The notes under the pieces: model-generated
The model's input: the letters and a program-made list of their open reading frames with translations, nothing else
The model's database searches: none
What the model was told of the DNA's origin: nothing
Program-made: the position numbers and the translations under genes
Source of the DNA: an uncultured Gammaproteobacteria bacterium
GTDB taxonomy: Bacteria > Pseudomonadota > Gammaproteobacteria > Nitrosococcales > Methylophagaceae
Length of the DNA: 64,000 nt
NCBI GenBank assembly: GCA_905479075.1
Contig: CAJQLA010000017.1
Coordinates: 62,001 to 126,000 of the forward strand
Direction of reading: 5' to 3'
In this document: positions 9,116 through 17,404 of the stretch, in pieces
How the letters are laid out: each line of letters starts with the position of its first letter
How positions within the stretch are numbered: the first letter of the stretch is position 1

Positions 9116-10063
9116 ATGAAAAATAAAACAGTTTTAAGATCTATAACGCTAGCACTTGGTGCACTAGCCATGTCAGCAGTAGTCCAAGCAGAAGTAGTGA
9201 AAGTAGATATCTCTGTTATCGAAAAAGATGTCGTGATTGATAATGCTGGTAATACACAACCCATGTGGACGTTTGGTGGCGAGATTCCAGGGCCACTAGT
9301 ACGTGTTAAGCAAGGCGACACTGTTGACTTTACGATGGTGAATGGCAAAGATAATAAAGAAAGTCATTCAATGGATTTTCATGCCGCTGTTGTGGATGTT
9401 TTGGATGAGTTCGCCCCCGTTAAACCCGGTAAGACAAAAGCATTTAAATTTGAAGCGAATCACCCAGGCGTTTTTATTTACCATTGTGGTTCTGATGCTA
9501 TGTCTGAACATATTGGACGTGGTATGTATGGTGTGATCATTGTCGATCCAAAGGAAGGTTATTCAGCAGATTATCCCAAACCTGATCGTGAATATGTTTT
9601 AGTACAAGGTGATTTATTCAAAGAAGGTACTAAAACTGAAGATTACACAAAAAATGAAGGTAAGCAGGCTAATTTAATTAATGGGAAGGTATTTCATTAT
9701 GATCCCGTCCATGATGCAAATGCCAGTTTAGCACTTCAATCTAACCCCGGTGAGTTGGTTCGGATCTTTTTCGTGAATGCACAAGTGACCGACAGTGTTG
9801 CTTTCCATCCCATTGCCGGTATTTGGGATCGTGTGTATGACAACGGTAATCCTAAAAATATCAGTCATGGCATACAAACTTATATGGTGGCACCAGCACA
9901 TGCAGCTGCCTTTGATATTGTGAGTCCTAAAGATCGGGCTACCAACAATGCCATAGTCGATCACCAGATGAAAAATGCTTTAACTGGCGCGATTACAGTA
10001 TTAATGAATAATGATGAGGCCGATCCTAAGATGGGCCGTGAAGGTAATTTAATTTTACGATAA
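9116..10063 (+). CDS. nirK: Copper-containing nitrite reductase NirK
   Basis: NirK reduces nitrite to nitric oxide in the periplasm. A signal peptide ends near residue 25 (VVQA-EVV). The type 1 copper ligands are H84, C124, H132 and M137 (spacing as in AniA). The type 2 ligands are H89, H123 and H283. The catalytic pair is D87 and H231, so all functional residues are present. At 315 residues it is shorter than typical NirK and close to the Nitrosomonas type. An in-frame ATG at 9101 is less likely as the start, because AGGAG at 9104-9108 suits the ATG at 9116. First gene of a four-gene run. Confidence 0.9.
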   Translation: MKNKTVLRSITLALGALAMSAVVQAEVVKVDISVIEKDVVIDNAGNTQPMWTFGGEIPGPLVRVKQGDTVDFTMVNGKDNKESHSMDFHAAVVDVLDEFAPVKPGKTKAFKFEANHPGVFIYHCGSDAMSEHIGRGMYGVIIVDPKEGYSADYPKPDREYVLVQGDLFKEGTKTEDYTKNEGKQANLINGKVFHYDPVHDANASLALQSNPGELVRIFFVNAQVTDSVAFHPIAGIWDRVYDNGNPKNISHGIQTYMVAPAHAAAFDIVSPKDRATNNAIVDHQMKNALTGAITVLMNNDEADPKMGREGNLILR

Positions 10064-10106
10064 TCGTTATATTGGAAGCGAATGGATGCTAAGTGAGGCT
10101 AAATTA

Positions 10107-10805
10107 ATGACAATAAAAATAAACTTACTCAGTATGATTGCCACTTTTGTCATGCTAATGACAACAATGGCGGTGAAAGCAAATCCAGTAGATGGCATTC
10201 TGTCAGACTGCATGGCTTGCCATGCAGTCTCAGAGCCATCTGAAATGACCTTAGATGAAAGGATGAAGCGAATAGGACCGAGTCTGTTCTATGCGGGTAA
10301 TAAGTACCAAGCGATCTGGTTGGAAAAATGGTTACAAAACCCAACACGATTGTTTCCGGCAGGTGTTTATTATGGTGAACATACAGTGGTGACCGACGAG
10401 GGTGATATTGTTTTGGAAACAGATTTGGTAACACATCCCAAATTGGATCAGCAACAGGCTCAAGAGGTCACTAGGGCATTATTTAAACTTAAAGCTAATT
10501 CGGAAATAGTGGCCGATCTTGAGGTTGGCGAAATTAAAAAAGTGTCACAACGTATGGGTTCATTGAATTTTAGAAAATTCAAAGGCTGCGCATCTTGTCA
10601 TCAAGATGCAGAGGGAGATGGTGGGGTTTCTGGCCCTGAGCTCTATACTGCATTTGAGCGTTTTCAACTCACTTATCTTATTTCATATATGCAAAATCCT
10701 CAGGCATGGGAGCCAAAAAGTCTCATGCCTAATCAACATCTCAAACAAAAAGATGTGGAAAAACTAGTAGGTTACTTAAAGACTTTATCGGAGGATAAGC
10801 CATGA
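10107..10805 (+). CDS. Periplasmic diheme cytochrome c of the nirK cluster
   Basis: A 232-residue exported protein with a signal peptide (cut near AVKA, residue 25) and two heme-binding motifs, CMACH at residues 35-39 and CASCH at 161-165, each starting a cytochrome c domain. Methionines in the MPNQHL region may be an axial ligand. It probably carries electrons to NirK or the multicopper oxidase, as assumed for the NcgB/NcgC cytochromes of Nitrosomonas. An ATG at 10086 is possible, but GAGG at 10095-10098 favours 10107. The stop overlaps the next start by four bases (ATGA). Confidence 0.85.
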   Translation: MTIKINLLSMIATFVMLMTTMAVKANPVDGILSDCMACHAVSEPSEMTLDERMKRIGPSLFYAGNKYQAIWLEKWLQNPTRLFPAGVYYGEHTVVTDEGDIVLETDLVTHPKLDQQQAQEVTRALFKLKANSEIVADLEVGEIKKVSQRMGSLNFRKFKGCASCHQDAEGDGGVSGPELYTAFERFQLTYLISYMQNPQAWEPKSLMPNQHLKQKDVEKLVGYLKTLSEDKP

Positions 10806-11161
10806 ATAAATTAGCGATAGTCTTAGTGACATTGGCCTGCGTATTTTCTAGTCATAGCCAGGCAGAACCGATGTCAGGTAAAAAACTCTATCAAGCCTAC
10901 TGTGCACAATGTCATGGTATGGAGGGAGATGGTTACGGCATCAATGTTGAGTTTATGGAAGTGCTGCCAAGAGATCATACCGATACTGAGGAAATGTCTT
11001 CGCGCACGGATGAAGATTTATTCAAAGTCATTAAGTTTGGCGGTAAATCAATTGACAAATCTGTGTTGATGCCCAATTGGGATAGTATTTTAACTGATGA
11101 TGAAATTGACTTATTAGTCAGCCATTTACGTGTTCTCTGTTGTGAAATAGAAGAGGAATAA
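10802..11161 (+). CDS. Periplasmic monoheme cytochrome c of the nirK cluster
   Basis: A 119-residue small class I cytochrome c. The signal peptide ends at about residue 21 (SQA-EPM). Heme attaches at CAQCH (residues 34-38), and VLMPNW supplies the likely Met ligand. Unusually, the C-terminus has an extra CC pair (LCCEIEEE) with unknown role. The start overlaps the previous gene by four bases and the next gene begins one base after its stop, so the cluster is tightly coupled. Confidence 0.85.
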   Translation: MNKLAIVLVTLACVFSSHSQAEPMSGKKLYQAYCAQCHGMEGDGYGINVEFMEVLPRDHTDTEEMSSRTDEDLFKVIKFGGKSIDKSVLMPNWDSILTDDEIDLLVSHLRVLCCEIEEE

Positions 11162-11162
11162 A

Positions 11163-12260
11163 ATGCGGTTATCAATATTAAAATCTAGAATAAAAACAGG
11201 ACTATTTCTCCTATCATTGATTCTTTATCCATTAATGGTTCAAGCAGAGCTGAGACAGTTCGAGATTACAGTGGAGGAGTTAGAGTTAGAAATAGCCCCC
11301 GGCTTTAAGTCCAAAGTTTGGGCCTATAACGGTCAAGTACCTGGACCATTGCTCCATGTCAAAGAAGGCGATGATGTTGAAGTGACAATGATCAATAACA
11401 CGTCGACAAACCACACCATACATTGGCACGGTGTTTACCAAACAGGCTCATGGGAAAGTGACGGTGTACCTGGCGTATCTCAATTGGGCACTGAGCCAGG
11501 TGAATCCTATACCTATCGTTTTAAGGCAGATAAACCTGGCAGCCTTTGGTATCATTGCCATGTTAATGTCCCTGAACATGTGGGTTTACGAGGTATGTGG
11601 GGGCCACTCATTGTTGAACCAAAAAACCCGATTCCGATTGAACAAGAAGTCACAAAAGAAGCGATTATCATGTTCAGCAGCTGGAGCACCAAAGTTGCAG
11701 ATAAATTTGGTGAAGGCGGACACCCAACTGAGAAACATGATTACTATTCGATGAATGGTAAATCTTTTCCAATGACGCAACCTTTACGAGTGAAAGAAGG
11801 TGATGTCGTGCGATTTAGATTATTTGGTGCTGGTTCCGAAACAGCCTTTCATCTCCATGGTCATGATATGTTGGTGACCCACAAAGATGGCTTACCTTTA
11901 GATAGTCCCTATTGGGCAGATGTGATCGATGTGCCTATGGGCGCACGAATCGATGCCATTGCCAGAATGAATAATCCGGGTTTATGGATGAACCATGATC
12001 ATATAGATTCACATGTCAGTAATAGTGGTAAGACGCCTGGTGGTCCAGTGATGATTGTTGAATATGAAGGTATCGAAAGGCCTAGTTTTTATGTCTGGAA
12101 AGATAAAGATACCAATTATGATCCTGATTTTTACATGAGTGAAAGCATGGCTAAAGGCTTTGGCTTACACAATATTTCAGCTTTTCTTGGTAAAGAAATT
12201 CCAAAGGAACGCAACAAAAAGAAGAAGAAAAAAGCAAAAAAAGGAAGTGATGATAAGTAG
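11163..12260 (+). CDS. Two-domain multicopper oxidase (type C, NcgA/blue copper oxidase-like)
   Basis: A 365-residue exported enzyme (signal to about residue 28). Domain 1 has HWHG (H87, H89), then YHCHVNVPEHVGLRGM with H131, C132, H133, H139 and M145, which with H84 gives a type 1 copper. Domain 2 has FHLHGHD (H230, H232) and MNHDH (H278, H280), where Asp replaces the type 1 Cys. So the type 1 site is only in domain 1, the 'type C' architecture known for the Nitrosomonas europaea enzyme. The last 18 residues are very lysine-rich. Substrate unknown; NO, nitrite-related or electron-sink roles have been considered for relatives. Confidence 0.88.
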   Translation: MRLSILKSRIKTGLFLLSLILYPLMVQAELRQFEITVEELELEIAPGFKSKVWAYNGQVPGPLLHVKEGDDVEVTMINNTSTNHTIHWHGVYQTGSWESDGVPGVSQLGTEPGESYTYRFKADKPGSLWYHCHVNVPEHVGLRGMWGPLIVEPKNPIPIEQEVTKEAIIMFSSWSTKVADKFGEGGHPTEKHDYYSMNGKSFPMTQPLRVKEGDVVRFRLFGAGSETAFHLHGHDMLVTHKDGLPLDSPYWADVIDVPMGARIDAIARMNNPGLWMNHDHIDSHVSNSGKTPGGPVMIVEYEGIERPSFYVWKDKDTNYDPDFYMSESMAKGFGLHNISAFLGKEIPKERNKKKKKKAKKGSDDK

Positions 12261-12437
12261 ATAAAATTGGACAGTATAAGAAATCAAAGTTTAGTCTATT
12301 TGATATTCAAGTGCTGGCATCATGAAAAATGATTTAATGCTCAAAGCTCGTGAGAGATAAGAGTCTGGTATTTATCTGTTAGCTTTATTTACTGTTATTC
12401 TATAGCCTTCTAATGGCTAATAAGACAGAAAATAAAT

Positions 12438-13520
12438 ATGGTTATGCCCACAATATCATCGTTAGAATGGTTTTTGATTATTATAAATATTGGTTTGTTT
12501 TTCTTTGCCGGTGATATATATCAAAAACTGAGTCCTAAGTCCGATAGCCAACAAAATAAGCAAGTTCATTTATTGCGAATTATCAATGTGGTGATCATTG
12601 GTCTGGTTTTGTATAAGGCCATTATTGCACCAGCAATAGACGCAAATTGGTTTAGTAAGATATTAACTATCTTTGTTATCAGTTATGTTTTCTTTTTAGT
12701 GTTTAAAATCTACAGCTATTTTATGCATTCGCGTTATGGCAAACAGCATGAGACTGAGTCTGGTATACATATTTCTGAAACCTATAATTCAAGAGGTCTC
12801 GTAGTCTTTGGTGGCGTATTTCTTTTTATTATTTGGCTTATCAGCTGTATTCAATTATTGGGGTTTGAAAGCCTGTTACAAGCTGGTGGGGTGCTCGGCT
12901 TTGTTGGAGTAATGCTTGCCTTAACACAGGGCTCTTGGGCTCCTGACATTATTAGTGGCTTGATTATTCTAAATAGTAATATGGTTGAAGAAGGCGATAT
13001 TTTACTGATCAGTTATGAAGGTAAAACAGTTTATGCCAATGTCTATAAGACGAGGATGTTACATACTGAATTATTAGATATTACTAATAATCACCGAATG
13101 ATGATAAAGAATACTCAACTACGTGCTTTGTTCTTACAGAATTTAAGTAAGTTTGCTTCTGCCAAGGGCTTACGTGAGAATCTAACATTTAATATCGGTT
13201 ACGATGTGACACCTAAAACCGTGAGGGATTTTTTTGCCAAAGTCGAGACTTTATTAAAAGAAGACTATGAAGAGAATTATGAATCACAACACCCCATTGA
13301 GGTGGCGATAGATGCTACTGGCGATCATGCGATACAGTGGACGGTGTTCTTTTATACTAAAAATATTAAGCAGATCTTAAAAACACGGCAATTGTTTAGA
13401 GAGTTAATTTTGAATATGGCTATAGATGAAGGGATTAGCCTAGCGACACCGCTTACCCATATTATTAATAAAAGCACTGAATCGGAAACATCAAGCAATA
13501 GTGAGGCATTATCCCTATAG
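12438..13520 (+). CDS. MscS-family mechanosensitive channel
   Basis: A 360-residue membrane protein with four to five hydrophobic segments before residue 180. The pore-lining stretch GGVLGFVGVMLALTQGSWAP corresponds to TM3 of MscS, and a beta domain follows (GDILLISYEGKTVYANVYKTRM). The C-terminal 150 residues match the cytosolic vestibule. It should release solutes on osmotic downshock. It stands alone after the nirK cluster with a 177-base gap, so a role with nitrite is not implied. Confidence 0.85.
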   Translation: MVMPTISSLEWFLIIINIGLFFFAGDIYQKLSPKSDSQQNKQVHLLRIINVVIIGLVLYKAIIAPAIDANWFSKILTIFVISYVFFLVFKIYSYFMHSRYGKQHETESGIHISETYNSRGLVVFGGVFLFIIWLISCIQLLGFESLLQAGGVLGFVGVMLALTQGSWAPDIISGLIILNSNMVEEGDILLISYEGKTVYANVYKTRMLHTELLDITNNHRMMIKNTQLRALFLQNLSKFASAKGLRENLTFNIGYDVTPKTVRDFFAKVETLLKEDYEENYESQHPIEVAIDATGDHAIQWTVFFYTKNIKQILKTRQLFRELILNMAIDEGISLATPLTHIINKSTESETSSNSEALSL

Positions 13521-13589
13521 TTAAATTTAGTTTCTATTGCTGATTAAGAAGCTTAGATGTAGAAAACAATTTTATGAGGCATTATCCCT
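13502..13589. repeat. 15-bp direct repeat at the end of mscS
   Basis: TGAGGCATTATCCCT occurs at 13502-13516, inside the last codons of the channel gene, and again at 13575-13589 in the intergenic space. The copies are exact and 73 bases apart, which suggests a small local duplication. Confidence 0.6.
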
Positions 13590-13700
13590 GCAAAACACTG
13601 CCTTTAAATACTTTTAAAAAGATGTATTTTTTATTATACTAAGCGGTATTATAAAAACGGGTTAAATCTAGCTCGTACGAAATAATTAAGTAGTTTTAAA

Positions 13701-13934
13701 ATGAGTGTAAAGATGATGGCTGAACAAAAAGATCCGACCTTATTTCAGATTGTCTTGAGTGTGCTCGCTTCTTTTTTTGGTGTATCCAATAAAGAAAACT
13801 ATGATCGTGATAATGCTTATCTCGAAAAAGTGGGGTTTAAACCTTATTTAATTGCAGCCATAATTTTAACGGTAGGTTTTGTTTTGATTGTGGCTGGTAT
13901 CGTGACGTTTGTACTGAATAATGTAGGTACTTAG
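13701..13934 (+). CDS. Small DUF2970-type membrane protein
   Basis: A 77-residue protein with a mostly soluble first half, including the FFGVSNKENYDRD motif, and one transmembrane helix at about residues 49-71. This matches the short DUF2970 proteins of proteobacteria, whose function is unknown. Alternative ATG starts lie at 13713 and 13716, and the weak GAG before 13713 makes the true start uncertain. A bidirectional terminator follows. Confidence 0.7.
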   Translation: MSVKMMAEQKDPTLFQIVLSVLASFFGVSNKENYDRDNAYLEKVGFKPYLIAAIILTVGFVLIVAGIVTFVLNNVGT

Positions 13935-13958
13935 AAAGATTTTATTTCATTAAGTTAT

Positions 13959-13991
13959 AAAAAAAGCCCCTTTAGTTAGGGGCTTTTTTTT
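13959..13991. terminator. Bidirectional rho-independent terminator
   Basis: AAAAAAAGCCCC and GGGGCTTTTTTT form a 12-bp stem with an eight-base loop, with runs of A and T on either side. It serves the DUF2970 gene on the plus strand and deaD on the minus strand; the deaD stop codon lies at its edge. Confidence 0.9.
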
Positions 13992-15813
13992 AGCTAGATT
14001 TTTTAGCAGAACGTCGTTGGCTTGGCCGACGTGCTTTATCACGAGCACGAGTGCGAGGCTTACCCGAGCGTTTAGGTTTCCGTCTAGTTGAAAATTCATC
14101 ACTAGCACTGTCTTGGTTATCAATACCACTATTAAGTATGCTGATTTCAAGTTGTTTATTACAAACCCAAACTTTGCGTAATTGTTGAAATAAATCTTTT
14201 GGCATACCTTCGGGTAAATCTACAGTACTGTAACTATCTTGCAGGCCAATGCGCCCGATATGTTTACTTTCTATTCCTGCTTCATTAGCAATAGCGCCAA
14301 CAATATTTTTGATTTCTGCACCATGATTACGACCTACCTCAATACGATAGGTTTGCATGCCAGGTTCATTTTCTCGAATGGCAGAGCCGATAGTTCGACG
14401 AGGTGATTTAACTTCACGTCTTGAATTGCGATCACTGCCACCACGCTCATCACGATCTCGGCGAGCAGGACGCTCTTGAATATGCTTCACAGGTTTAAGT
14501 GGTCGAGTTTTTTGAACTAAATAAGCCAATGCTGCGGCTACTTCCAATGGATCAGCCTCGTGTTCTTGCTGGTAGTCATTAATGACATTTTGGAAGAAAG
14601 CTAAATCTTGTGCTTCGATGGTTTCACTCAGTTGTTGATTAAATTGCATGACGCGGCGATCTGCAATATCTTCAGAGCTTGGCAATTGCATTTTCGTAAT
14701 AGTTTGACGAGTCGCTTTTTCAATCGCGAATAACATACGTTTTTCACGAGGAGAAATAAATAATATCGCTTCTCCTTTACGACCGGCACGACCTGTTCGA
14801 CCAATACGATGGACATATGATTCGGTATCATAAGGTACGTCATAGTTCACAACATGACTCATACGTTCAATATCTAAACCCCGCGCTGCAACATCGGTGG
14901 CGACCAAGATATCAAGTTTGCCTTTTTTCATCCGCTCAATGGCTTTTTCACGTGCAGCCTGATTCATATCACCATTGAGTGGTGAACTAGAATAGCCACG
15001 GGCTTCCAATTTTTCAGCCAGTTCAGTAGTGGCATTTTTTGTACGAACAAAAATGATCATGGCATCGAAGTTTTCAACTTCTAGGATACGTGTTAGTGCA
15101 TCCAATTTATGCGTACCCGTCACCTGCCAGTAGCGTTGGTTAATGGTATCAACTGTTGATGTTTTTGATTCAATACGAATCTCAACTGGATCTTTTAAAT
15201 AGCGCTTAGATACACGATGTATCGGGCCTGGCATGGTGGCAGAAAACAAAGCAACCTGACGTTCGTCTGGGGTTTCTTTTAAAATAGTTTCGACATCATC
15301 GATAAAGCCCATACGAAGCATTTCATCGGCTTCATCGAGTACGAGTGATTGCAGTTGACCTAACTTTAATGTGCCACGGCGGATATGATCTAAAATACGA
15401 CCGGGTGTACCGACAATGACTTGTGGATTACGTTGTAACTGACGTAATTGGATCCCCATACTTTGGCCACCATAGATAGGTAAAACATGGAGACCTTTTA
15501 AATGACGAGCATAGCTTTGGATTGCTTCAGAAACTTGAATCGCAAGCTCACGAGTTGGTGCAAGCACCAACATCTGTGGTGCTTTCGCTTTAGCGTTAAT
15601 ACGGCTTAGTAATGGTAGAGCAAAGGCAGCGGTTTTACCGGTACCTGTTTGGGCTTGGCCTAATAAATCATGGCCTTCTAATAATGGCGCAATACTTTTT
15701 GCTTGGATCGGAGAAGGGGTTTCATAACCGGCTTCTTGGACTGCTTTAAGGATCGGAGCAGCTAGCCCTAATTCAGAGAATAGGGGCGTAGATGATGGTT
15801 GTTCTGTTGACAT
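13990..15813 (-). CDS. deaD: DEAD-box ATP-dependent RNA helicase DeaD/CsdA
   Basis: A cold-shock and ribosome-assembly RNA helicase of 607 residues. Motifs run in order: Q motif region (TPSPIQ), Walker A AQTGTGKT, PTRELA, DEADEML, SAT and the C-terminal helicase motifs ARGLD and HRIGRTGRAGR. A DbpA-type RNA-binding domain follows at about residues 490-560 (RIEVGRNHGAEIKNIVGAI). A very basic Arg/Lys/Ser tail ends the protein. A further upstream in-frame ATG at 15846 has no ribosome site, whereas 15813 gives the normal N-terminus MSTEQ. Confidence 0.95.
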   Translation of the reverse strand: MSTEQPSSTPLFSELGLAAPILKAVQEAGYETPSPIQAKSIAPLLEGHDLLGQAQTGTGKTAAFALPLLSRINAKAKAPQMLVLAPTRELAIQVSEAIQSYARHLKGLHVLPIYGGQSMGIQLRQLQRNPQVIVGTPGRILDHIRRGTLKLGQLQSLVLDEADEMLRMGFIDDVETILKETPDERQVALFSATMPGPIHRVSKRYLKDPVEIRIESKTSTVDTINQRYWQVTGTHKLDALTRILEVENFDAMIIFVRTKNATTELAEKLEARGYSSSPLNGDMNQAAREKAIERMKKGKLDILVATDVAARGLDIERMSHVVNYDVPYDTESYVHRIGRTGRAGRKGEAILFISPREKRMLFAIEKATRQTITKMQLPSSEDIADRRVMQFNQQLSETIEAQDLAFFQNVINDYQQEHEADPLEVAAALAYLVQKTRPLKPVKHIQERPARRDRDERGGSDRNSRREVKSPRRTIGSAIRENEPGMQTYRIEVGRNHGAEIKNIVGAIANEAGIESKHIGRIGLQDSYSTVDLPEGMPKDLFQQLRKVWVCNKQLEISILNSGIDNQDSASDEFSTRRKPKRSGKPRTRARDKARRPSQRRSAKKSS

Positions 15814-16005
15814 TGTTAAACCTGTGAAAGTCAGCTTTACATACAAACTGATGAGGGGAGGAAATTTAATCGATCTATTATACGCGAGTAAGTCTATAAA
15901 ATATAGTTAAATCAGTCTGTTAAATATTTATGCGTCTAATCGTGCTCAACAGCGATAAAATCAGGCAGAATAACAATTATATAAACCTTACGAGACTTGC
16001 TAGTC

Positions 16006-16848
16006 ATGGATAATTTCTCAGTCGATGCTTATACACCTGAACAAATTGCTAAACGAATTGAAAAGGTCGGTATCAGCAAAAGTGTTAATGATCCTATCAG
16101 TGTTTTAGCACTGGCTATTTTGGCGGGCGCATTCATTGCATTTGGTGCTGTTTTTTTTACCTTAGTCACTTATGACAGCGGCGTAATGGCAGGGGGCTTG
16201 GTTAGGCTGATAGGCGGTCTAGTATTTTGTTTGGGCTTGATACTCGTTGTCGTGGCTGGTGCAGAGTTATTTACGGGTAATAATTTAATTGTGATGGCCT
16301 ATGTCGATGGCCAAGTTACCTTCTCTGGTTTAATGCGTAATTGGTTTTTAGTCTATATCGGTAATTTTATCGGTGCACTTGGTGTTTTACTGTTGATTTA
16401 TTTGAGTAATCACTGGTTTATCGGTGATGGCGCGGTAGGGGAGAAAGCAATATTAATTGCCAACGCCAAAGTGAATTTAACTTGGATGGAAGCTTTTAGC
16501 CGGGGTATTTTGTGCAATATCTTAGTTTGTTTAGCTGTGTGGCTTTGTTTTGCTGGGCGAAGTGTTGTTGATAAAATTGTCGCGATTATTTTTCCCATTA
16601 CGGCATTTGTCGCTATGGGGTTCGAACATTCTGTTGCTAATATGTATTTTATCCCAGCAGGTATAGTGGCTATGCAAGATAGTGGATTAATAGCTTTGGT
16701 TGGTGATATTGATTTAACAAACTTAACGACATCGGGGTTTCTATTGGATAATTTATTACCAGTGACCTTAGGTAATATTATTGGTGGCAGTGTTTTTGTT
16801 GCACTATTTTATTGGTTTATTTATTTACGTGGTAAAAGTAGGGAGTAG
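16006..16848 (+). CDS. Formate/nitrite transporter (FocA/NirC family)
   Basis: A 280-residue pentameric-channel-type protein with six hydrophobic segments. The family signatures are visible: ELFTGNNLIVMAY and GMEHSVANMYFIPAG-like (here GFEHSVANMYFIPAG). It would move formate or nitrite. With nirK 6 kb away, nitrite is an attractive but unproven substrate. An in-frame TTG at 15997 is also open, but the ATG at 16006 is preferred. The dodecin gene starts three bases after its stop, so the two are one transcript. Confidence 0.87.
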   Translation: MDNFSVDAYTPEQIAKRIEKVGISKSVNDPISVLALAILAGAFIAFGAVFFTLVTYDSGVMAGGLVRLIGGLVFCLGLILVVVAGAELFTGNNLIVMAYVDGQVTFSGLMRNWFLVYIGNFIGALGVLLLIYLSNHWFIGDGAVGEKAILIANAKVNLTWMEAFSRGILCNILVCLAVWLCFAGRSVVDKIVAIIFPITAFVAMGFEHSVANMYFIPAGIVAMQDSGLIALVGDIDLTNLTTSGFLLDNLLPVTLGNIIGGSVFVALFYWFIYLRGKSRE

Positions 16849-16851
16849 AAG

Positions 16852-17058
16852 ATGGAACATACCTATAAGCATATTGAACTCACCGGTAGTTCGGCTGAAA
16901 GTTCTGATAAGGCTGTACAAAATGCGATCGAGAAAGCAGCTAAATCTTTAAAGAATATTCACTGGTTTCAAGTTATTGATACTCGTGGTTATGTCGAAGA
17001 AGGAACGGTGAAATATTGGCAGGTCACAATAAAAGTAGGCTTTAGGATAGAAGACTAG
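16852..17058 (+). CDS. Dodecin
   Basis: A 68-residue flavin-binding dodecin, which forms hollow 12-mers storing or buffering flavin. The family pattern is complete: a short first strand (YKHIELTGSS), the helix with AVQNAIEKAAKSLKNI, the flavin-stacking tryptophan in HWFQV, and the last strands ending in WQVTIKVGF. It follows the formate/nitrite channel by three bases and converges on the ASCH gene with a four-base gap. Confidence 0.93.
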   Translation: MEHTYKHIELTGSSAESSDKAVQNAIEKAAKSLKNIHWFQVIDTRGYVEEGTVKYWQVTIKVGFRIED

Positions 17059-17062
17059 TTAT

Positions 17063-17404
17063 TTAGGCTGATTTTTCAAATATATGAACCCACAGTTTAT
17101 GGTTGCTATCCCATTCCATGCCCGGGTGCATGTTTAGGATAAGATTTTTGTACGCTGCCAAATCAGGGTAGCCTTCAGCTTTGGCATCATCGTCTGTCAT
17201 ATCGCCTAGTGTTTTTCTCTCTAAGGCTGTGACGATAAAAAGAGTATCTTCTAGCTGAAATGTTTCGCCAGGATAGGCATAAACACCATCACGACGTTGT
17301 TGTGTTTTGGTGCCAGCTAGGGCTGCGTTGACTAATTTTGGATGCCTAACAAGTCTGGTTATTTCACAGGTTTTTTTGGGATAGTTACTTGTTACTGCCA
17401 TCAT
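17063..17404 (-). CDS. ASCH-domain protein
   Basis: A 113-residue protein with the ASCH fold signature: LAGTKTQQRR (the GxKxxxxR-type basic motif), then PGETF and a C-terminal WVHIFEK strand. ASCH proteins resemble PUA domains and bind RNA or nucleosides; some relatives such as YqfB hydrolyse N4-acetylcytidine. Which applies here cannot be decided. Its start codon overlaps the stop of the SYLF-protein gene by one base, so the two are translated from one message. Confidence 0.75.
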   Translation of the reverse strand: MMAVTSNYPKKTCEITRLVRHPKLVNAALAGTKTQQRRDGVYAYPGETFQLEDTLFIVTALERKTLGDMTDDDAKAEGYPDLAAYKNLILNMHPGMEWDSNHKLWVHIFEKSA

